Below are positions 63,329 through 64,000 of a stretch of DNA of 64,000 nt, piece after piece. The notes under the pieces are model-generated. The model had not been told where the DNA came from and made no database searches. It worked only from the letters and a program-made list of their open reading frames with translations. Location of the stretch: the NCBI GenBank assembly GCA_024103495.1, contig JAGFIQ010000126.1, positions 27,689 through 91,688 of the forward strand, given 5' to 3'. The position numbers and the translations under genes are program-made. Within the stretch, counting starts at the first letter, position 1. Each line of letters opens with the position of its first letter. The DNA is from Aridibacter famidurans (GTDB taxonomy: Bacteria; Acidobacteriota; Blastocatellia; Pyrinomonadales; Pyrinomonadaceae).

Positions 63329-64000
63329 TCAGTGGTGGTGTGAGGCCATCCGCTCGGCGAAGAAGAACGCCAGTGCGAACGTCAGGAACATTATCACAGC
63401 GGCGGTCCAGAACGTGCGAAGGATCGTCCAGTCGTCCAGTTTTCCGACCGCGTTGTTCAAAAGGACGCCAGCGACCGCGGGCCCGATCGCACGCGCCAGC
63501 GACGCGCCCGACTGCATCAGCCCGAGCGCCTTGCCCTGTTCGCGTTCGCTGGCGACCTTCGAAGCGAGGCTCATAAGGCCGGGTGAGGAAAGCGAGTTTC
63601 CGAGCGCGAAGAAACCGATCACGATCAGAAGCCAGGTGAGCCCTCCGTAGTCCGGGCCCACGTACGGAAGAACGAAGAATCCCGCCCCGAGTATGAAGCT
63701 CCCGATCACTACAAGCCACGCCTCGCCGAATCTGTGAGCGAGCTTCCCGAACATCCAGCCCTGAAAAATGACGGCCAGAATCCCAATGAACGCGAAGAGG
63801 TAACCGTTCGCTTCGGCGTCGTAACCGAACCGGAACAGCGTGTACAGCGCGAACGAGGCAGTCATTATGGAGAAAGAGGTCACCAGGAGGAAGTAGAGCA
63901 TCGCCAGCACAGAGAACCGCGAGTCCCTCAGCGATTCGAACATCTCTCCGAACCTGTTCCTCGAGGTCTCCTTGTTCCGGTCCTCTTCTTTCAGCGACTC
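63329..64000 (-). CDS. MFS transporter, C-terminal half (5' end outside window)
   Basis: The frame is open to the window edge, so the ATG at 63943 is internal. What is seen starts with the charged central loop ('LKEEDRNKETSRNRFGEMF') and six transmembrane helices of the second half of a 12-helix transporter ('LGNSLSSPGLMSLASKVAS', 'QGKALGLMQSGASLARAIGP'). The pattern fits the drug-exporter (TetA-like) side of the MFS family. The substrate cannot be assigned. It is convergent with the GlcD-type gene, with seven bases between stops. Confidence 0.9.
   Translation of the reverse strand, partial: ESLKEEDRNKETSRNRFGEMFESLRDSRFSVLAMLYFLLVTSFSIMTASFALYTLFRFGYDAEANGYLFAFIGILAVIFQGWMFGKLAHRFGEAWLVVIGSFILGAGFFVLPYVGPDYGGLTWLLIVIGFFALGNSLSSPGLMSLASKVASEREQGKALGLMQSGASLARAIGPAVAGVLLNNAVGKLDDWTILRTFWTAAVIMFLTFALAFFFAERMASHHH

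Noticed and set aside
1..64000. tRNA, rRNA or riboswitch genes
   Set aside because: No cloverleaf, rRNA core or known riboswitch motif was recognised by eye. A covariance-model scan would be needed to exclude them fully.

Overview
The window looks like chromosomal DNA of an Acidobacteriota species, probably class Blastocatellia (subdivision 4). Signs of this are two ~1240-residue Oar-type TonB-dependent receptors with a carboxypeptidase-regulatory N-terminus, an ECF sigma factor next to a Ser/Thr kinase with TolB-type propeller repeats, futalosine-pathway menaquinone genes, a solitary REP-associated tyrosine transposase (RAYT), and very many short dispersed repeats between genes. GC is high (upper 50s percent by eye). 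No rRNA, tRNA or CRISPR array was recognised. The taxonomic call is inference from gene content.

Layout. 1-10 kb: the end of a sigma-54 activator, then two paralogous TonB receptors facing each other with a secreted protein between them. 10-19 kb: a co-directional run with DUF4129, DUF4350, TSUP and MoxR genes, an ankyrin protein, a Tat-exported SGNH protein and a KamB/NpmA-like 16S rRNA methyltransferase whose 5' end carries two stop codons. 19-27 kb: a small secreted protein, mnmA, 5-formyl-THF cyclo-ligase, a beta-helix protein and a VIT/VWA protein with plug-like and TonB-like parts. 27-34 kb: mscL with a subclass B3 metallo-beta-lactamase fold protein, an M28 peptidase, a sigma/anti-sigma pair, and a multi-TonB-domain protein bracketed by perfect 30-bp inverted repeats. 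34-46 kb: an ABC exporter operon with two lipoproteins, an SGNH hydrolase, a PD-(D/E)XK protein, and an ECF sigma - Ser/Thr kinase - response regulator operon. 46-51 kb: methyltransferase, OsmC, DUF4395, histidine kinase, fatty acid desaturase and an MscS channel. 51.8-53.6 kb: a RAYT gene between two REP-like arrays that supply the stop codons of both convergent neighbours. 53.6-64 kb: mqnC, two tiny membrane proteins, an Imm63-like protein, mqnA, a cyclase, a GNAT, an alkyltransferase-like protein, a Cas4/RecB-like nuclease, a TPR-M48 protease, a GlcD-type dehydrogenase and part of an MFS transporter.

The genes mostly serve envelope transport, signalling and stress. The most unusual features are the RAYT/REP locus that reaches into neighbouring reading frames, the interrupted aminoglycoside-resistance-type methyltransferase, the tandem micro-membrane proteins, the chimeric VIT-VWA-plug-TonB protein with a repeat inserted into its TonB domain, and long perfect hairpins placed just upstream of start codons at 58 kb.
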